Origin: Paenibacillus artemisiicola | GTDB taxonomy: Bacteria; Bacillota; Bacilli; Paenibacillales; Paenibacillaceae | DNA: 64,000 bases | Assembly (NCBI RefSeq): GCF_017652985.1 | Contig: NZ_JAGGDJ010000010.1 | Span: forward strand, 1-64,000 | Direction of reading: 5' to 3' | In this document: piece after piece, positions 8,417 through 16,934 of the stretch | Layout: every line of letters begins with the position of its first letter | Position numbering within the stretch: the stretch's first letter is position 1 | Notes under the pieces: generated by a model | What the model was told of the DNA's origin: nothing | Database searches by the model: none | Seen by the model: only the letters and a program-made list of their open reading frames with translations | Translations under genes and position numbers: made by a program

Positions 8417-9472
8417 ATGACTCATTATCGCCTGTTTCGCCGGGCAGCGCTCGCCGGAGCTTTGGCTCTGCCCATCTTGACGACCGGCTGCGGCCTGTTC
8501 TCTCAGCCCGCCAGCGAATCCATCGATCCGCCGCAAAACGGCACGCAAAACGTCAGCGCGAACGTCGATCCGGGCTCGGAAACCGCCGCGCAGGGCGACC
8601 AATCGCAGATGACGCTGTACTTAAGCGACCGCAACGGGCTGCTCGCCCCGGTCACGGTCATGGCGGCGCTCGGCCAGGACGAGAAGCCCGGCCAGAAAGC
8701 GCTCGAAATGATGGTGGAGGGCAGCGCGTACGCGAGCGAACTCCCGGACGGCTTCAACGCGGTGCTTCCGAAAGGGACGGCCATCAAGCAGCTCAACCTG
8801 ATTCCCGACCAGAAGCTTGCCGTCGTCGACTTCTCGAAGGAATTCGGCGACTATACCGCCACGGAAGAACGGAAGATCGTCGAGGCCGTCACGTGGACGC
8901 TGACAAGCCTGCCGGACGTGCAAAACGTGAAAATTTGGATGGAAGGCAAGGAGCTGGCGGAAATGCCGCAGGACGGCATGCCGATCGACGAGCCGCTGAC
9001 GCGGGCCGTCGGCATCAACCTCGAAGCCGCGGACGGCGTCGACTACAGCACCTCGGCGCCCGTGACGATTTATTTCTCCGCGCTCTCGCCGGACAACGAA
9101 CCTTATTATGTGCCGGTCACGCGGCTCGTAAACCGCAGCAACAACCGCGCCAAGACGGCGATCGAGCAGCTGATCAGCGGGCCGATCGGCAACCTGCCGC
9201 TTCGGGCGGTCGTGACGCCGGACGTCGTGGTCAAGAACGTGTCCAAGGCGAAGGACGTCGTGACGGTCGAGCTGCAGGACGACAGCTTCCAGCCGGGCAC
9301 GCAGGAACCGGCCGAAATGCTGCAGGCCGTCATTCTCTCCCTGACCGAGAACACCGGCCTGTCCAAGGTGCAGATCAAACTGAACGGCAAATCCGACTTC
9401 GTCGACACCATGAACCAATCCTACAGCGAGCCGGTCAGCCGTCCCGAGCACGTCAATGCCTTCAAATCGTAA
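8417..9472 (+). CDS. gerM: GerM-like spore germination lipoprotein with two GerMN domains
   Basis: 351 residues. An arginine-containing signal peptide ends in a lipobox-like ILTTGC (cysteine near residue 25), so lipid anchoring outside the membrane is likely. Two repeats of the GerMN fold follow (about residues 65-180 and 215-330), each with the core LTRAVG/RAVVTP-type and VVDFSKEF/VTVELQDD strands. In B. subtilis GerM supports sporulation and germination and helps link forespore and mother-cell complexes. The order gerM-rph-rdgB is the B. subtilis order, which supports the call. ATG 8417 was chosen over 8411 because GGAGG is eight bases upstream. Confidence 0.86.
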   Translation: MTHYRLFRRAALAGALALPILTTGCGLFSQPASESIDPPQNGTQNVSANVDPGSETAAQGDQSQMTLYLSDRNGLLAPVTVMAALGQDEKPGQKALEMMVEGSAYASELPDGFNAVLPKGTAIKQLNLIPDQKLAVVDFSKEFGDYTATEERKIVEAVTWTLTSLPDVQNVKIWMEGKELAEMPQDGMPIDEPLTRAVGINLEAADGVDYSTSAPVTIYFSALSPDNEPYYVPVTRLVNRSNNRAKTAIEQLISGPIGNLPLRAVVTPDVVVKNVSKAKDVVTVELQDDSFQPGTQEPAEMLQAVILSLTENTGLSKVQIKLNGKSDFVDTMNQSYSEPVSRPEHVNAFKS

Positions 9473-9508
9473 TCGTCAAGCCCGGCGGATGCCGGGCAAG
9501 CGACCGGG

Positions 9509-9535
9509 TCCGCCCTTCGGGGCGGATTTTTTTTT
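9509..9535 (+). terminator. Terminator after gerM
   Basis: TCCGCCC-TTCG-GGGCGGA stem with a UUCG-type loop and nine T residues. A second GC hairpin (9480-9498) precedes it. Confidence 0.88.
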
Positions 9536-9575
9536 GCCGCTCGGGGAGGCGATAGATGTTTTTCCCAATCGCATT

Positions 9576-9584
9576 TGGTAAAAT
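9576..9584 (+). promoter_or_regulatory. Extended -10 promoter of rph
   Basis: TGG followed directly by TAAAAT, 33 bases before the rph start and downstream of the gerM terminator. No convincing -35 box is visible. Confidence 0.45.
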
Positions 9585-9616
9585 AGTCTGGACCCATCGA
9601 CAGGAGGATTACGATT

Positions 9617-10363
9617 ATGAGATTGGACGGACGGCAGGCGGACGAGCTTCGCCCGGTCACGATTACGCTGCAACCCAACAAATACGCGGAAGGCTCCGTG
9701 CTCATCGAGTTCGGCGATACGAAGGTGCTGTGCACCGCCTCGATCGAAGAACGGGTGCCGCCATTCATGAAAGGGCAGGGCAAAGGCTGGATCACGGCGG
9801 AATACGCGATGCTGCCGCGCGCGACGCAGGTGCGCAACCAGCGGGAATCCGCGAAAGGCAAGCTGACGGGCCGCACGATGGAAATCCAGCGGCTGATCGG
9901 CCGCGCGCTCCGCTCGGTCGTCGACCTGCACGCGCTCGGCGAACGCACGGTCACGCTGGACTGCGACGTGCTCCAGGCGGACGGCGGCACGCGGACGACG
10001 TCGATCACCGGCGCGTTCGTCGCGCTCGCGCTCGCGGTGGACAAGCTGAATAAGAACCATGCTTTCGCCAAATACCCGATTACGGACTACCTGGCTTCGG
10101 TCAGCGTCGGCGTCCTCGGGGGGCGTACGCTGCTCGACCTGAATTACGAGGAAGATTCCAAGGCGAAGGTCGACATGAACGTCGTCATGACCGGCGCCCG
10201 CAAGTTCGTCGAGGTGCAGGGCACGGGCGAGGAGTCGCCGTTCTCGCGCGAGGAGCTGGACGCCTTGCTCGCCTCCGCGGAAGCCGGAATCGCCGGCTTG
10301 ATCGCGAAGCAGCGCGATGCGCTCGGCGAAGCGGGCAGGCGCATCGGGACGCTCAGCGTATGA
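9617..10363 (+). CDS. rph: Ribonuclease PH
   Basis: 248 residues, the standard length. RNase PH trims tRNA 3' ends by phosphorolysis as a hexameric ring in the cytoplasm. Family blocks include the N-terminal MRLDGR...ELRPV start, [16 protein letters not shown], the phosphate-site [14 protein letters not shown] and [25 protein letters not shown] precedes the ATG by six to seven bases. The stop overlaps the rdgB start (ATGA), so the two are coupled as in B. subtilis rph-ysnA. Confidence 0.96.
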   Translation: MRLDGRQADELRPVTITLQPNKYAEGSVLIEFGDTKVLCTASIEERVPPFMKGQGKGWITAEYAMLPRATQVRNQRESAKGKLTGRTMEIQRLIGRALRSVVDLHALGERTVTLDCDVLQADGGTRTTSITGAFVALALAVDKLNKNHAFAKYPITDYLASVSVGVLGGRTLLDLNYEEDSKAKVDMNVVMTGARKFVEVQGTGEESPFSREELDALLASAEAGIAGLIAKQRDALGEAGRRIGTLSV

Positions 10364-11001
10364 AGCGGGGCGGTACGGTCGTCGTCGCGACGAAGAACGC
10401 CGGGAAGGTGCGGGAATTCGCGCATGCCTTCGGCAAACTGGGCATGAACGTCGTCAGCATGTTCGATTATCCCGGCCTGCCGGACGTCGTCGAGGACGGC
10501 GCCACGTTCGCGGAGAACGCGCGCAAGAAGGCGCGGGAGGTGGCGGAAGCGCTGAACCTGCCGGTGATGGCGGACGACTCCGGGCTGGAGGTGCGCGCGC
10601 TCGGCGGCGAGCCGGGCGTCTATTCGGCCCGGTATTCCGGCGAAGGCGCGACGGACGCCCGCAACAACGAGAAGCTGCTGCGGGAGCTGGAACGCGTCAC
10701 GGACGGCGGCGCCGCGGCGGAGGGGCTGCCGGACGGCGCGAAGCTGCTGAGCGAGGCGCGGTTCGTGTGCGCGCTGGCGCTGTACGATCCGGAGTCCGGC
10801 GCGTTCACGGAAAGCGAGGGCGAGGTGCCGGGCTGGATCATGGACGAGCCGAAGGGCGGCGGCGGATTCGGCTACGACCCGCTGTTCTGGGTGACCGCCG
10901 AAGGAAAAGGCATGGCGGAGATGTCCATAGAGGAGAAGCAGGCGATCAGCCACCGCGGGCGCGCGCTGGCGTCGCTGCTGCGGAGGCTGGGCGCGGAATA
11001 A
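10360..11001 (+). CDS. rdgB: Non-canonical purine NTP pyrophosphatase, RdgB/HAM1 family
   Basis: 213 residues. It hydrolyses dITP, ITP and XTP to monophosphates to keep deaminated purines out of nucleic acids. Motifs are [13 protein letters not shown] at the N-terminus (triphosphate binding), MADDSGLEV (metal site), FGYDPLFW and the C-terminal SHRGRALA. The start overlaps the rph stop by four bases. A run of about 15 residues near position 115 ([15 protein letters not shown]) is not part of the core fold and looks like a local insertion. Confidence 0.94.
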   Translation: MKRGGTVVVATKNAGKVREFAHAFGKLGMNVVSMFDYPGLPDVVEDGATFAENARKKAREVAEALNLPVMADDSGLEVRALGGEPGVYSARYSGEGATDARNNEKLLRELERVTDGGAAAEGLPDGAKLLSEARFVCALALYDPESGAFTESEGEVPGWIMDEPKGGGGFGYDPLFWVTAEGKGMAEMSIEEKQAISHRGRALASLLRRLGAE

Positions 11002-11094
11002 CGCGTTGAGGAAACAAGCAATCGGCCGGACGGCAAGCAACATGCAGCAAGCAGGTATCAAGCAAGTATTTCGCAAGATCGTTCTCAAGCAAAA

Positions 11095-11157
11095 CCCCCG
11101 TTCGCACGGAAGCGCTCGCGAGTCAAACTCGCGCTTCTCGGCGACGGGGGCTTTTTT
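11095..11157. terminator. Long bidirectional hairpin terminator, rdgB / asnB
   Basis: Outer stem CCCCCGT/ACGGGGG and inner stem GCGAGT/ACTCGC, with T runs on both strands (CTTTTTT at 11151-11157; GGGGGTTTT on the other strand). The apparent 60-codon frame spanning it is a by-product of the hairpin. Confidence 0.82.
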
Positions 11158-11177
11158 GTCAGACCTATTGCATTTCA

Positions 11178-13022
11178 TTACCGGATGACGACCTTATAGT
11201 CGCGCAGCCACATATCCATTTGGAGCAGGTAGGCGAACAGCTGCGGGCCGGACATCAGCTGGCCGAACCACGGCAGATTGGAGCTGGCCGATTCGGATTC
11301 CGCGAGCTGGCGGATTTTTTTGACGTTGATGAGCGGCAGCAGCGGGGAGTTGCTTTCGTTAATGACGTCGAGCAGCCGCGTGCGCACGGCGTTCAGGTAG
11401 TTCGGGTTGTGCGTCTTCGGGTACGGGCTCTTCTTGCGGTACAGCACGTCGTGCGGCAGCACGCCTTCGAGCCCTTTGCGAAGAATGCCTTTCTCCCGGT
11501 CGCCGGCCGTCTTGATTTCCCACGGAATGTTGAAGACGTACTCGACGAGGCGATGGTCGCAGAACGGCACGCGCACCTCGAGACCGACCGCCATGCTCAT
11601 CCGGTCCTTGCGGTCGAGCAGCGTCGGCATGAACCGGGTGATGTTGAGGTACGACATTTGCCGCATTTTCCGCGTCTGCGCGTCTTCGCCCGGGAGATGC
11701 GGCACCTCCGCGACGGCGTCGAGGTAACGGTCGCCGATGTATTCGAGCGGCCGGATCCAGGCCGCTACGTCCTGCGAGAGCAGTTCCGCCCGCATGCCCG
11801 CGGCAAGCGACCAGGGGAACGTGCCGGCGTTCAGCGCGTCCTCGCGGTGGAACCACGGGTAGCCGCCGAAGATTTCGTCGGCCGCTTCGCCGGAGATCGC
11901 CACGGTCGCTTCCTTCTTGATTTCCCGGCAGAAGAGCAGGAGCGAGGAATCCACGTCGGCCATGCCGGGCATATCCCGCGCCGTCATCGCTTCGTGCAGC
12001 GCGCCGACGAGCTCCGGCGTATCGACCACCGTCGCGTGGTGAATCGTGCCGAGATGCGAGGTCATCCGCTGGATCCACGGCGCGTCGGCATTCGGCTGGA
12101 ACGCGTGGGATTTGAAATGCTTGTCGTTGTCGACGTAATCGACCGAGAACGTGTGGACCGTGCCTTGCCCCGTCTCCTTATAATAATTGACCGCGAGCGT
12201 CGTGAGCGCGCTGGAGTCGAGCCCGCCCGACAGCAGCGTGCAGAGCGGCACGTCGGACACGAGCTGACGCTCGACGGTGTCCTTCAGCAGATCGCCGACG
12301 GTCCGCGCGGTCTGCTCGACGTTCTCGGCGTGCGGCCGGCTTTGCAGCTTCCAATAATGCGAGACATGCAGACCCGCCCGGTTCACCGTCGCGCATTGGC
12401 CCGGCAGCAGCTCCGAGATGTCGCGGTAGACGCCGACGCCGGGCGTGCGCGCGGGGCCGTTGATGAAGATTTCCGCCAAGCCCTCCGGTCCGACCTCCGG
12501 CTTGACCTCGGGATGCGCGAGCAGCGCCTTCGGCTCCGAGCCGAAAATAAACCGGCCGAGCTGGCGGGCGAAGAAGAACGGCTTGACGCCGAGCCGGTCG
12601 CGGGCGATGAACAGCTGCTCCTCCCGGGCGTCCCACAGCGCGAAGGCGAAGATGCCGTTGAACCGTTCGACGCAGGACGGTCCCCATTCCATATAAGCGA
12701 CCAGCAGCACCTCGGTGTCGCAGGTCGTCGTAAAGCGCCGGCCGCGGCCCTCGAGCTCCCGTTTCAGCTCGGGCGCGTTATAGAGCTCCCCGTTATAGAC
12801 GAGGACATACGTATCGTCGTCGGACGTGCGAACCATCGGCTGCGCTCCGTTCGCGGGATCGATGACGGATAGCCTGCGATGGCCGAGCGCGCAATGCGGC
12901 GAGATCCAGGTACCGGAGGCGTCCGGGCCGCGGTTCGCCAGCGTTCCGGTCATTTTCTCCAGGATGATGGATTGTTTCGTCAGGTCGGCGGTCCAATCGA
13001 TCCAGCCCGTGAATCCACACAT
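11178..13022 (-). CDS. asnB: Asparagine synthase (glutamine-hydrolysing)
   Basis: 614 residues. The class II glutamine amidotransferase domain starts with MCGFTGW; Cys2 is the nucleophile once Met is removed, which fixes the start at 13022, with AAAGGA nine bases upstream. NRGPDASG and VYNGELYN complete that domain (to about residue 200). The synthetase domain has the ATP-pyrophosphatase loop SGGLDSS (about residue 268) and GEAADEIFGGYPW. The enzyme makes asparagine from aspartate, ATP and glutamine. Sporulating bacilli often have several paralogues (AsnB, AsnH, AsnO). The length is close to AsnO, but I cannot assign the paralogue from sequence alone. It is a single-gene unit. Confidence 0.92.
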   Translation of the reverse strand: MCGFTGWIDWTADLTKQSIILEKMTGTLANRGPDASGTWISPHCALGHRRLSVIDPANGAQPMVRTSDDDTYVLVYNGELYNAPELKRELEGRGRRFTTTCDTEVLLVAYMEWGPSCVERFNGIFAFALWDAREEQLFIARDRLGVKPFFFARQLGRFIFGSEPKALLAHPEVKPEVGPEGLAEIFINGPARTPGVGVYRDISELLPGQCATVNRAGLHVSHYWKLQSRPHAENVEQTARTVGDLLKDTVERQLVSDVPLCTLLSGGLDSSALTTLAVNYYKETGQGTVHTFSVDYVDNDKHFKSHAFQPNADAPWIQRMTSHLGTIHHATVVDTPELVGALHEAMTARDMPGMADVDSSLLLFCREIKKEATVAISGEAADEIFGGYPWFHREDALNAGTFPWSLAAGMRAELLSQDVAAWIRPLEYIGDRYLDAVAEVPHLPGEDAQTRKMRQMSYLNITRFMPTLLDRKDRMSMAVGLEVRVPFCDHRLVEYVFNIPWEIKTAGDREKGILRKGLEGVLPHDVLYRKKSPYPKTHNPNYLNAVRTRLLDVINESNSPLLPLINVKKIRQLAESESASSNLPWFGQLMSGPQLFAYLLQMDMWLRDYKVVIR

Positions 13023-13148
13023 GGTTCTCATTCCTTTCTTGCTGCAGGGTTAAAAACAGCGATACTAGCATGGTTATGCCCTGCGCATGGATAAAATGTC
13101 TGTCCCCCGGGGGATGCTAGAACGATATGAAGGAGGGAGTAGTCCATC

Positions 13149-13502
13149 ATGGCCAATGAGCATGAAGCATCCTATTACGACCGCAGACCCTATTACGTCT
13201 CCGTCCAGGCCGGGTCGGTCGTGGAAGATCCGACGGTCACCGGCTACGAGCTGGCGATCACCGCGAACGAAGAAGAATTGAACCGGCTGCAGGAGCTGCT
13301 CGAGGAATACGCGTCGATGGACGAGGCGCAGGCGTCCGTGTACGCGCTCAGCCCGTTCCGTTCCGCGTCCGACAAGCAGATCAACGCGGGCACCGACGGC
13401 CTGCTCGAGGACATCTACCGGCTGCTCTACGAGCTCGGCACCGACGAAACGAAGCGCCACGTCGCGACGATGGGGCTTTTTCCCGAAGGGAGCTTGCAAT
13501 GA
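13149..13502 (+). CDS. Small conserved-type protein of unknown function, first of a coupled pair
   Basis: 117 residues, acidic, with no signal peptide or membrane segment. An N-terminal beta-like stretch (YYVSVQAGSVVEDP, then GYELAITANEEEL) leads into an amphipathic helix (NRLQELLEEYASMDEAQASVY) and a second helix (LLEDIYRLLYELGTDETKRHV). GGAGG lies 11 bases before the ATG. The last codon overlaps the next gene's ATG, so the two proteins are probably made together. I do not recognise a named domain. It looks like a soluble dimer or partner-binding protein of the type found in Paenibacillaceae, but that is inference. Confidence 0.7.
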   Translation: MANEHEASYYDRRPYYVSVQAGSVVEDPTVTGYELAITANEEELNRLQELLEEYASMDEAQASVYALSPFRSASDKQINAGTDGLLEDIYRLLYELGTDETKRHVATMGLFPEGSLQ

Positions 13503-13846
13503 TCGTGACGGAAGCGCATGTGAAGGGGGCCTCGGACAGGGACGGCTTGCACTGCGCGGAGGTGGAGGTGCAGACGAGCGATGCCCCCAATCCCGATCTG
13601 CTGGCGTATTTCGGCCGTTCGCGGGACAACGACTACGACATGGTCACGGTCGTACGGAACGACGCCCGTCCGGACGCCGACTGGTACGACAACAGCCTGC
13701 ACCAGGCATACGCCGACGTCACGGACGAGCTGTTCGATACGCCGACGATGAAGACGGATTGGGGCGAACGGGAATCGTTCAAGGAGCAAGTGCTGTCGTA
13801 TCCCGGCGTGCGCGCCGACATCCGGCGGCTGATGGACTGGTCCTGA
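13499..13846 (+). CDS. Small acidic protein of unknown function, second of a coupled pair
   Basis: 115 residues, strongly acidic, soluble. The N-terminus (MIVTEAHVKGASDRDGLHC) reads as a beta strand and turn. The centre holds ARPDADWYDNSLHQAYADVTDELF and the C-terminus PGVRADIRRLMDW. No catalytic motif is apparent. The start codon overlaps the upstream stop (ATGA). A terminator follows 40 bases after the stop, so this is a two-gene operon. Function unknown. Confidence 0.68.
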   Translation: MIVTEAHVKGASDRDGLHCAEVEVQTSDAPNPDLLAYFGRSRDNDYDMVTVVRNDARPDADWYDNSLHQAYADVTDELFDTPTMKTDWGERESFKEQVLSYPGVRADIRRLMDWS

Positions 13847-13885
13847 AGAGGCGGTCTGACGGGGCGGTCCGGGGAGCAGGTTGAC

Positions 13886-13935
13886 GGAAACGAGTTCGCG
13901 CGGGCGGGAAGCGGCGCGAGCCGTTTCTTTTTTTT
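13886..13935 (+). terminator. Terminator of the small two-gene operon
   Basis: GC-rich interrupted hairpin (GGAAACGAGTTCGCGC against GCGCGAGCCGTTTC) followed by CTTTTTTTT. Confidence 0.75.
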
Positions 13936-13964
13936 GAATGTTCAATTTATTTCCGGCGGTTCCG

Positions 13965-13973
13965 TGCTACAAT
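13965..13973 (+). promoter_or_regulatory. Extended -10 promoter of the amidohydrolase gene
   Basis: TGC directly before TACAAT (13968-13973); a weak TTTATT lies 16 bases upstream. Confidence 0.45.
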
Positions 13974-14029
13974 CTGAGCAAGCTGGCGGGGATGCTTGCG
14001 GCTTGAGGCGAAGGAGGCGAAGGTTGTCC

Positions 14030-15361
14030 ATGGGAACGACTGTATTGCGCGATGCGACGATCGTCACGATGAACGACAGGGACGAGATTCTTACCGGCGA
14101 TGTCATGTTCGAGGACGATAAGCTGGTGGCCGTCGGCGGACCGCTCCCGGCGCACGACCCGGCGGCGACGACCGTCGTGGAGGCGAAAGGCAAGCTGCTG
14201 CTGCCCGGGTTCGTCCAGACGCATATCCACCTTTGCCAGACGCTCTTTCGCGGACAAGCCGACGACATGGCGCTCATGGATTGGCTCCGGACGCGAATCT
14301 GGCCGCTCGAAGCGGCCCACGACGAGGAGTCGGTCTATTTTTCCGCGATGCTCGGCATCGGCGAGCTGCTGCGCGGCGGGACGACGACGATTCTGGACAT
14401 GGAAACCGTCAGCCATACGGACTTCGCGTTCCAGGCGATGGCGGCGGGAGGCATACGGGCGATTTCCGGCAAAGTCATGATGGACGCGGGCGGCGACGTG
14501 CCGAAGGGGCTGCGGGAGGACACGGACCGCTCGATCGCCGAGAGCACCGCGCTGCTCGAGAAATGGCACGGCTTCGACAACGGCCGGCTGAAGTACGCGT
14601 ATTGTCCGCGGTTCGTCGTCTCGTGCACGGAGCGGCTGCTGAAGGAGGTGCGGGACCTCTCGGCTTGGCATAACGTGCTCGTGCATACGCACGCCGCGGA
14701 GAACCGGGAGGAGATCGAGCTCGTCCGCAGCCAGCGGGGGATGCGCAATATCGCGTATCTGGACCATATCGGCCTGACGTCGCCGCGGCTGGTTCTGGCC
14801 CACTGCGTCTGGCTGGACGACGAGGAACGGGAGATTCTGCGGAAGACGGGGACGCGCATGACCCATTGCCCGGGCTCGAATCTGAAGCTGGCGTCGGGCG
14901 TGGCGCTCGTGCCGGAGCTGCTGGAGCAGGGCATCGAGATGGGCATCGGCGCCGACGGCGCGCCGTGCAACAATACGCTCGACATGTTCCAGGAGATGCG
15001 GCTGACCGCGATGCTGCACAAGGTGCGCCTCGGGCCGGAGGCGATGAAGGCGCGGCAGGTGCTGCGCCTGGCGACGATCGGCGGGGCGCGGACGCTCGGG
15101 CTGGATCATCTGATCGGCAGCATCGAGACGGGGAAGAAGGCGGATCTGGTGCTGCTCGATCTGGAGGATTTTCACACGTTCCCGTCCTACGGCGCCGATC
15201 CGTATTCCCGGATCGTCTACGCGGCGTCGCGGGGCAGCGTCTCGTACGTCTGGGTCGACGGCAAGCTGGTCGTGGAGCGGGGCAAGGTGAAGACGGTCGA
15301 CAAGCGCAGCGTGCTGCGCGAAGCCGACCGGTCCATCGCCAGGCTGCTCAAGCGCATCTGA
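14030..15361 (+). CDS. Amidohydrolase, nucleoside-deaminase type (5'-deoxyadenosine / S-adenosylhomocysteine deaminase-like)
   Basis: 443 residues, TIM-barrel metal hydrolase. Metal ligands are visible in order: the HxH of FVQTHIHLCQTLFRG, a histidine in LVHTHAAENREE, one in LVLAHCVW and the aspartate in IGADGAPCNN. RMTHCPGSNLKLASG is typical of the deaminase branch (MtaD, DadD, TrzN, AtzA). The likely reaction is hydrolytic deamination of an adenosine-like compound, perhaps salvaging 5'-deoxyadenosine or S-adenosylhomocysteine; the substrate is inferred. Start choice is uncertain: TTG 14024 is only six bases from GGAGG, ATG 14030 is twelve. It has its own promoter and terminator. Confidence 0.85.
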   Translation: MGTTVLRDATIVTMNDRDEILTGDVMFEDDKLVAVGGPLPAHDPAATTVVEAKGKLLLPGFVQTHIHLCQTLFRGQADDMALMDWLRTRIWPLEAAHDEESVYFSAMLGIGELLRGGTTTILDMETVSHTDFAFQAMAAGGIRAISGKVMMDAGGDVPKGLREDTDRSIAESTALLEKWHGFDNGRLKYAYCPRFVVSCTERLLKEVRDLSAWHNVLVHTHAAENREEIELVRSQRGMRNIAYLDHIGLTSPRLVLAHCVWLDDEEREILRKTGTRMTHCPGSNLKLASGVALVPELLEQGIEMGIGADGAPCNNTLDMFQEMRLTAMLHKVRLGPEAMKARQVLRLATIGGARTLGLDHLIGSIETGKKADLVLLDLEDFHTFPSYGADPYSRIVYAASRGSVSYVWVDGKLVVERGKVKTVDKRSVLREADRSIARLLKRI

Positions 15362-15367
15362 ACGCCC

Positions 15368-15420
15368 AAAAGCCGGGGACGTCCGCGCATGCCGCAAGGC
15401 ATGGGGCGTTCCCGGCTTTT
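15368..15420. terminator. Bidirectional terminator, amidohydrolase / SDR
   Basis: Hairpin with AAAAGCCGGG on the left arm and CCCGGCTTTT on the right, plus an inner GCATGCC/GGCATG stem, between convergent genes. Confidence 0.78.
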
Positions 15421-15436
15421 CCGGTGCCGGCCGCGG

Positions 15437-16309
15437 TCAGCCGTTGACGATTTCGCCGCCGTTCACGTGAATGACTTGGCCGCTCACGTAGGACGAGTCG
15501 CCGCTCGCCAGGTACACGTAAGCCGGCGCCAGCTCTTCCGGCTGGCCGGCGCGCTTCATGGGGGTATCGGCGCCGAACTTGGCCACCTGCTGCTCGTCGA
15601 ACGTCGACGGGATGAGCGGCGTCCAGATCGGCCCCGGCGCCACGGCGTTGACCCGGATGCCCTGCGCGGCGAGGTTCATCGCCAGCGAACGCGTGAACGC
15701 GACGATGGCGCCCTTGGTGGACGAGTAATCGAGCAGCGTCGGGCTGCCGTGATACGCCGTGATCGACGCCGTGTTGACGATGGCCGAGCCGGCCTTCAGA
15801 TGCGGCATGGCGGCCTGCGTGATATAGAACATGCCGAAGATGTTTGTTTTGAACGTCCGCTCCAGCTGCTGCGGGGTAATCTGTTCGATTTTATCCTTCG
15901 GGTGCTGTTCCGCGGCGTTATTGACGACGATGTCGAGCCCGCCGAGCTTGTCGGCGGCTTTCTCGATCGCGTCCTTGCAGAACTCCGGATCGCCGACGTC
16001 GCCCGCGATCGTCACGCATTTGCGTCCCAGATCTTCGATCAGGCCTTTCACTTCGCCGGCGTCGTCGTTCTCGTCCAAGTACACGATCGCGACGTCCGCG
16101 CCTTCCTTGGCGAACATGAGCGCGACGGCACGGCCGATGCCGCTGTCGCCGCCGGTGATGACCGCCGCTTTGCCGGCCAGCTTGCCGGCGGGCTTGTACC
16201 CTTCGGCCTGGAACCGGGGGAGCGGATTCATGTCGCTTTCCAGGCCGGGCTGCCGGTTCTGGTGCTGCGGCGGAAACGACGTCGGACGGTTGGCGGATTG
16301 TTGCGTCAT
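15437..16309 (-). CDS. Short-chain dehydrogenase/reductase, general-stress type (YdaD/YhxD-like)
   Basis: 290 residues. After a Pro/Gln-rich N-terminal extension of about 45 residues comes the Rossmann cofactor motif ITGGDSGIGRAVA, then NNAAEQ and the catalytic YSSTKGA, with the serine in the preceding strand (NTASITAYHG). The extended N-terminus and the block GPIWTPLIPSTF are shared with B. subtilis stress proteins YdaD (GSP39) and YhxD. It probably reduces a carbonyl with NAD(P)H; the substrate is unknown. ATG 16309 has AAGGAG ten bases upstream; the earlier ATG 16339 has none. It is monocistronic. Confidence 0.87.
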   Translation of the reverse strand: MTQQSANRPTSFPPQHQNRQPGLESDMNPLPRFQAEGYKPAGKLAGKAAVITGGDSGIGRAVALMFAKEGADVAIVYLDENDDAGEVKGLIEDLGRKCVTIAGDVGDPEFCKDAIEKAADKLGGLDIVVNNAAEQHPKDKIEQITPQQLERTFKTNIFGMFYITQAAMPHLKAGSAIVNTASITAYHGSPTLLDYSSTKGAIVAFTRSLAMNLAAQGIRVNAVAPGPIWTPLIPSTFDEQQVAKFGADTPMKRAGQPEELAPAYVYLASGDSSYVSGQVIHVNGGEIVNG

Positions 16310-16590
16310 ACTGAGATCACTCCTTCGGAAAAATAGCATGCTTGCATGATTGGACTCATGCGGTATTCCTTTATAGTGCGGCGATCCCTATTTATTTAAA
16401 CGCGCCCGTCCGGATTGCTAACGCGATTACGAAAAAAATCCCGGCCCGCGGCATGCGGCACGATGAACGAGCTCGTTATTTTTTCGGGCAATAACCGTAA
16501 CTCCCCCGGTTGCTGCCCGCAGCGTCTGCCGCGGTGCTCGGAAGCGGAATCCATTTTTTGATGAAACGGGGCCGAGGATTCTCTTTTTTG
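16310..16590. other. Non-coding stretch upstream of the SDR gene
   Basis: No supportable gene. It holds the 5' leader of the SDR gene, a perfect 12-base palindrome AACGAGCTCGTT (16466-16477) followed by ATTTTTT, and an AACCG/CGGTT hairpin near 16495-16520. None can be assigned a role. An open frame on the minus strand here (16427-16666) has neither a ribosome site nor protein-like composition. Confidence 0.5.
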
Positions 16591-16606
16591 TGATACAATT
16601 TGTATC
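16591..16606 (+). promoter_or_regulatory. Extended -10 promoter overlapping a 15-bp palindrome (operator candidate)
   Basis: The 15 bases at 16592-16606 are a perfect inverted repeat of GATACAA around one central base. The left arm contains the -10 box TACAAT preceded by TGA, so a protein bound to the palindrome would block RNA polymerase. A good ribosome site (AAAGAGGTGG) and a short coding stretch follow 20-30 bases downstream. Confidence 0.5.
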
Positions 16607-16636
16607 TAAAGTTGCGCAAGAAAGAGGTGGCTTGTC

Positions 16637-16791
16637 ATCAAGGACATGCATTCCGCGGGGACGCATTCGAATCTAGCGGACGAGTTGCGTTCATTAAAGG
16701 CCGATCTGAAGGTTCTTGATCTTCAATTCAAAGAACTATGGCGACGTTGACCGCGCTCGAGAAGAAAGTTGTCCGAATCCATACGTGTTAG
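16637..16791 (+). pseudogene. Small coiled-coil protein gene, apparently frameshifted
   Basis: A short frame follows AAAGAGGTGG (16621-16630). The only start six bases away is ATC 16637; the first ATG is 16646, too distant. The frame reads KDMHSAGTHSNLADELRSL and on to a stop at 16748. At 16738 a second frame begins with an ATG that shares one base with the preceding CTA and runs to TAG 16789. Joined by that -1 step, the product has hydrophobic residues at every heptad position (L, L, L, L, I and L, F, L, V in 3-4 spacing) across the junction, as one continuous coiled coil of about 30 residues. I infer a one-base deletion, a sequencing error or a programmed shift. Function unknown. Confidence 0.45.
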
Positions 16792-16860
16792 GCCGCCGCG
16801 GCTAATAATCGACTTCCGGCCCGCGAGCAAATCGCGCAGCCGGCGAGCTCTGAAGGAATG

Positions 16861-16903
16861 ACAAAAACGCCTCGATCCTAATGTGTCAAAGGATTGAGGC
16901 GTT
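16861..16903 (-). terminator. Terminator of tRNA-Arg
   Basis: Minus-strand hairpin AACGCCTCAATCC paired with GGATCGAGGCGTT, 12-base loop, then TTTTTG, 31 bases past the tRNA 3' end. Confidence 0.8.
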
Positions 16904-16934
16904 GCGATTTAATTCAGACGCATAGATAACGAAA

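Noticed and set aside
11006-11188. A 60-codon open frame between rdgB and asnB
   Set aside because: It lies across the bidirectional terminator hairpin, lacks a ribosome site and has a composition dictated by the stem arms.
16385-16410. GTTTAA and GGGAT upstream of the stress-type SDR, like a sigma-B promoter
   Set aside because: The two boxes are only seven bases apart, whereas sigma-B promoters need 12-15.
16427-16666. A 79-codon minus-strand frame in the gene-poor interval
   Set aside because: No ribosome site, no protein-like pattern, and it overlaps the more convincing + strand promoter and small gene.
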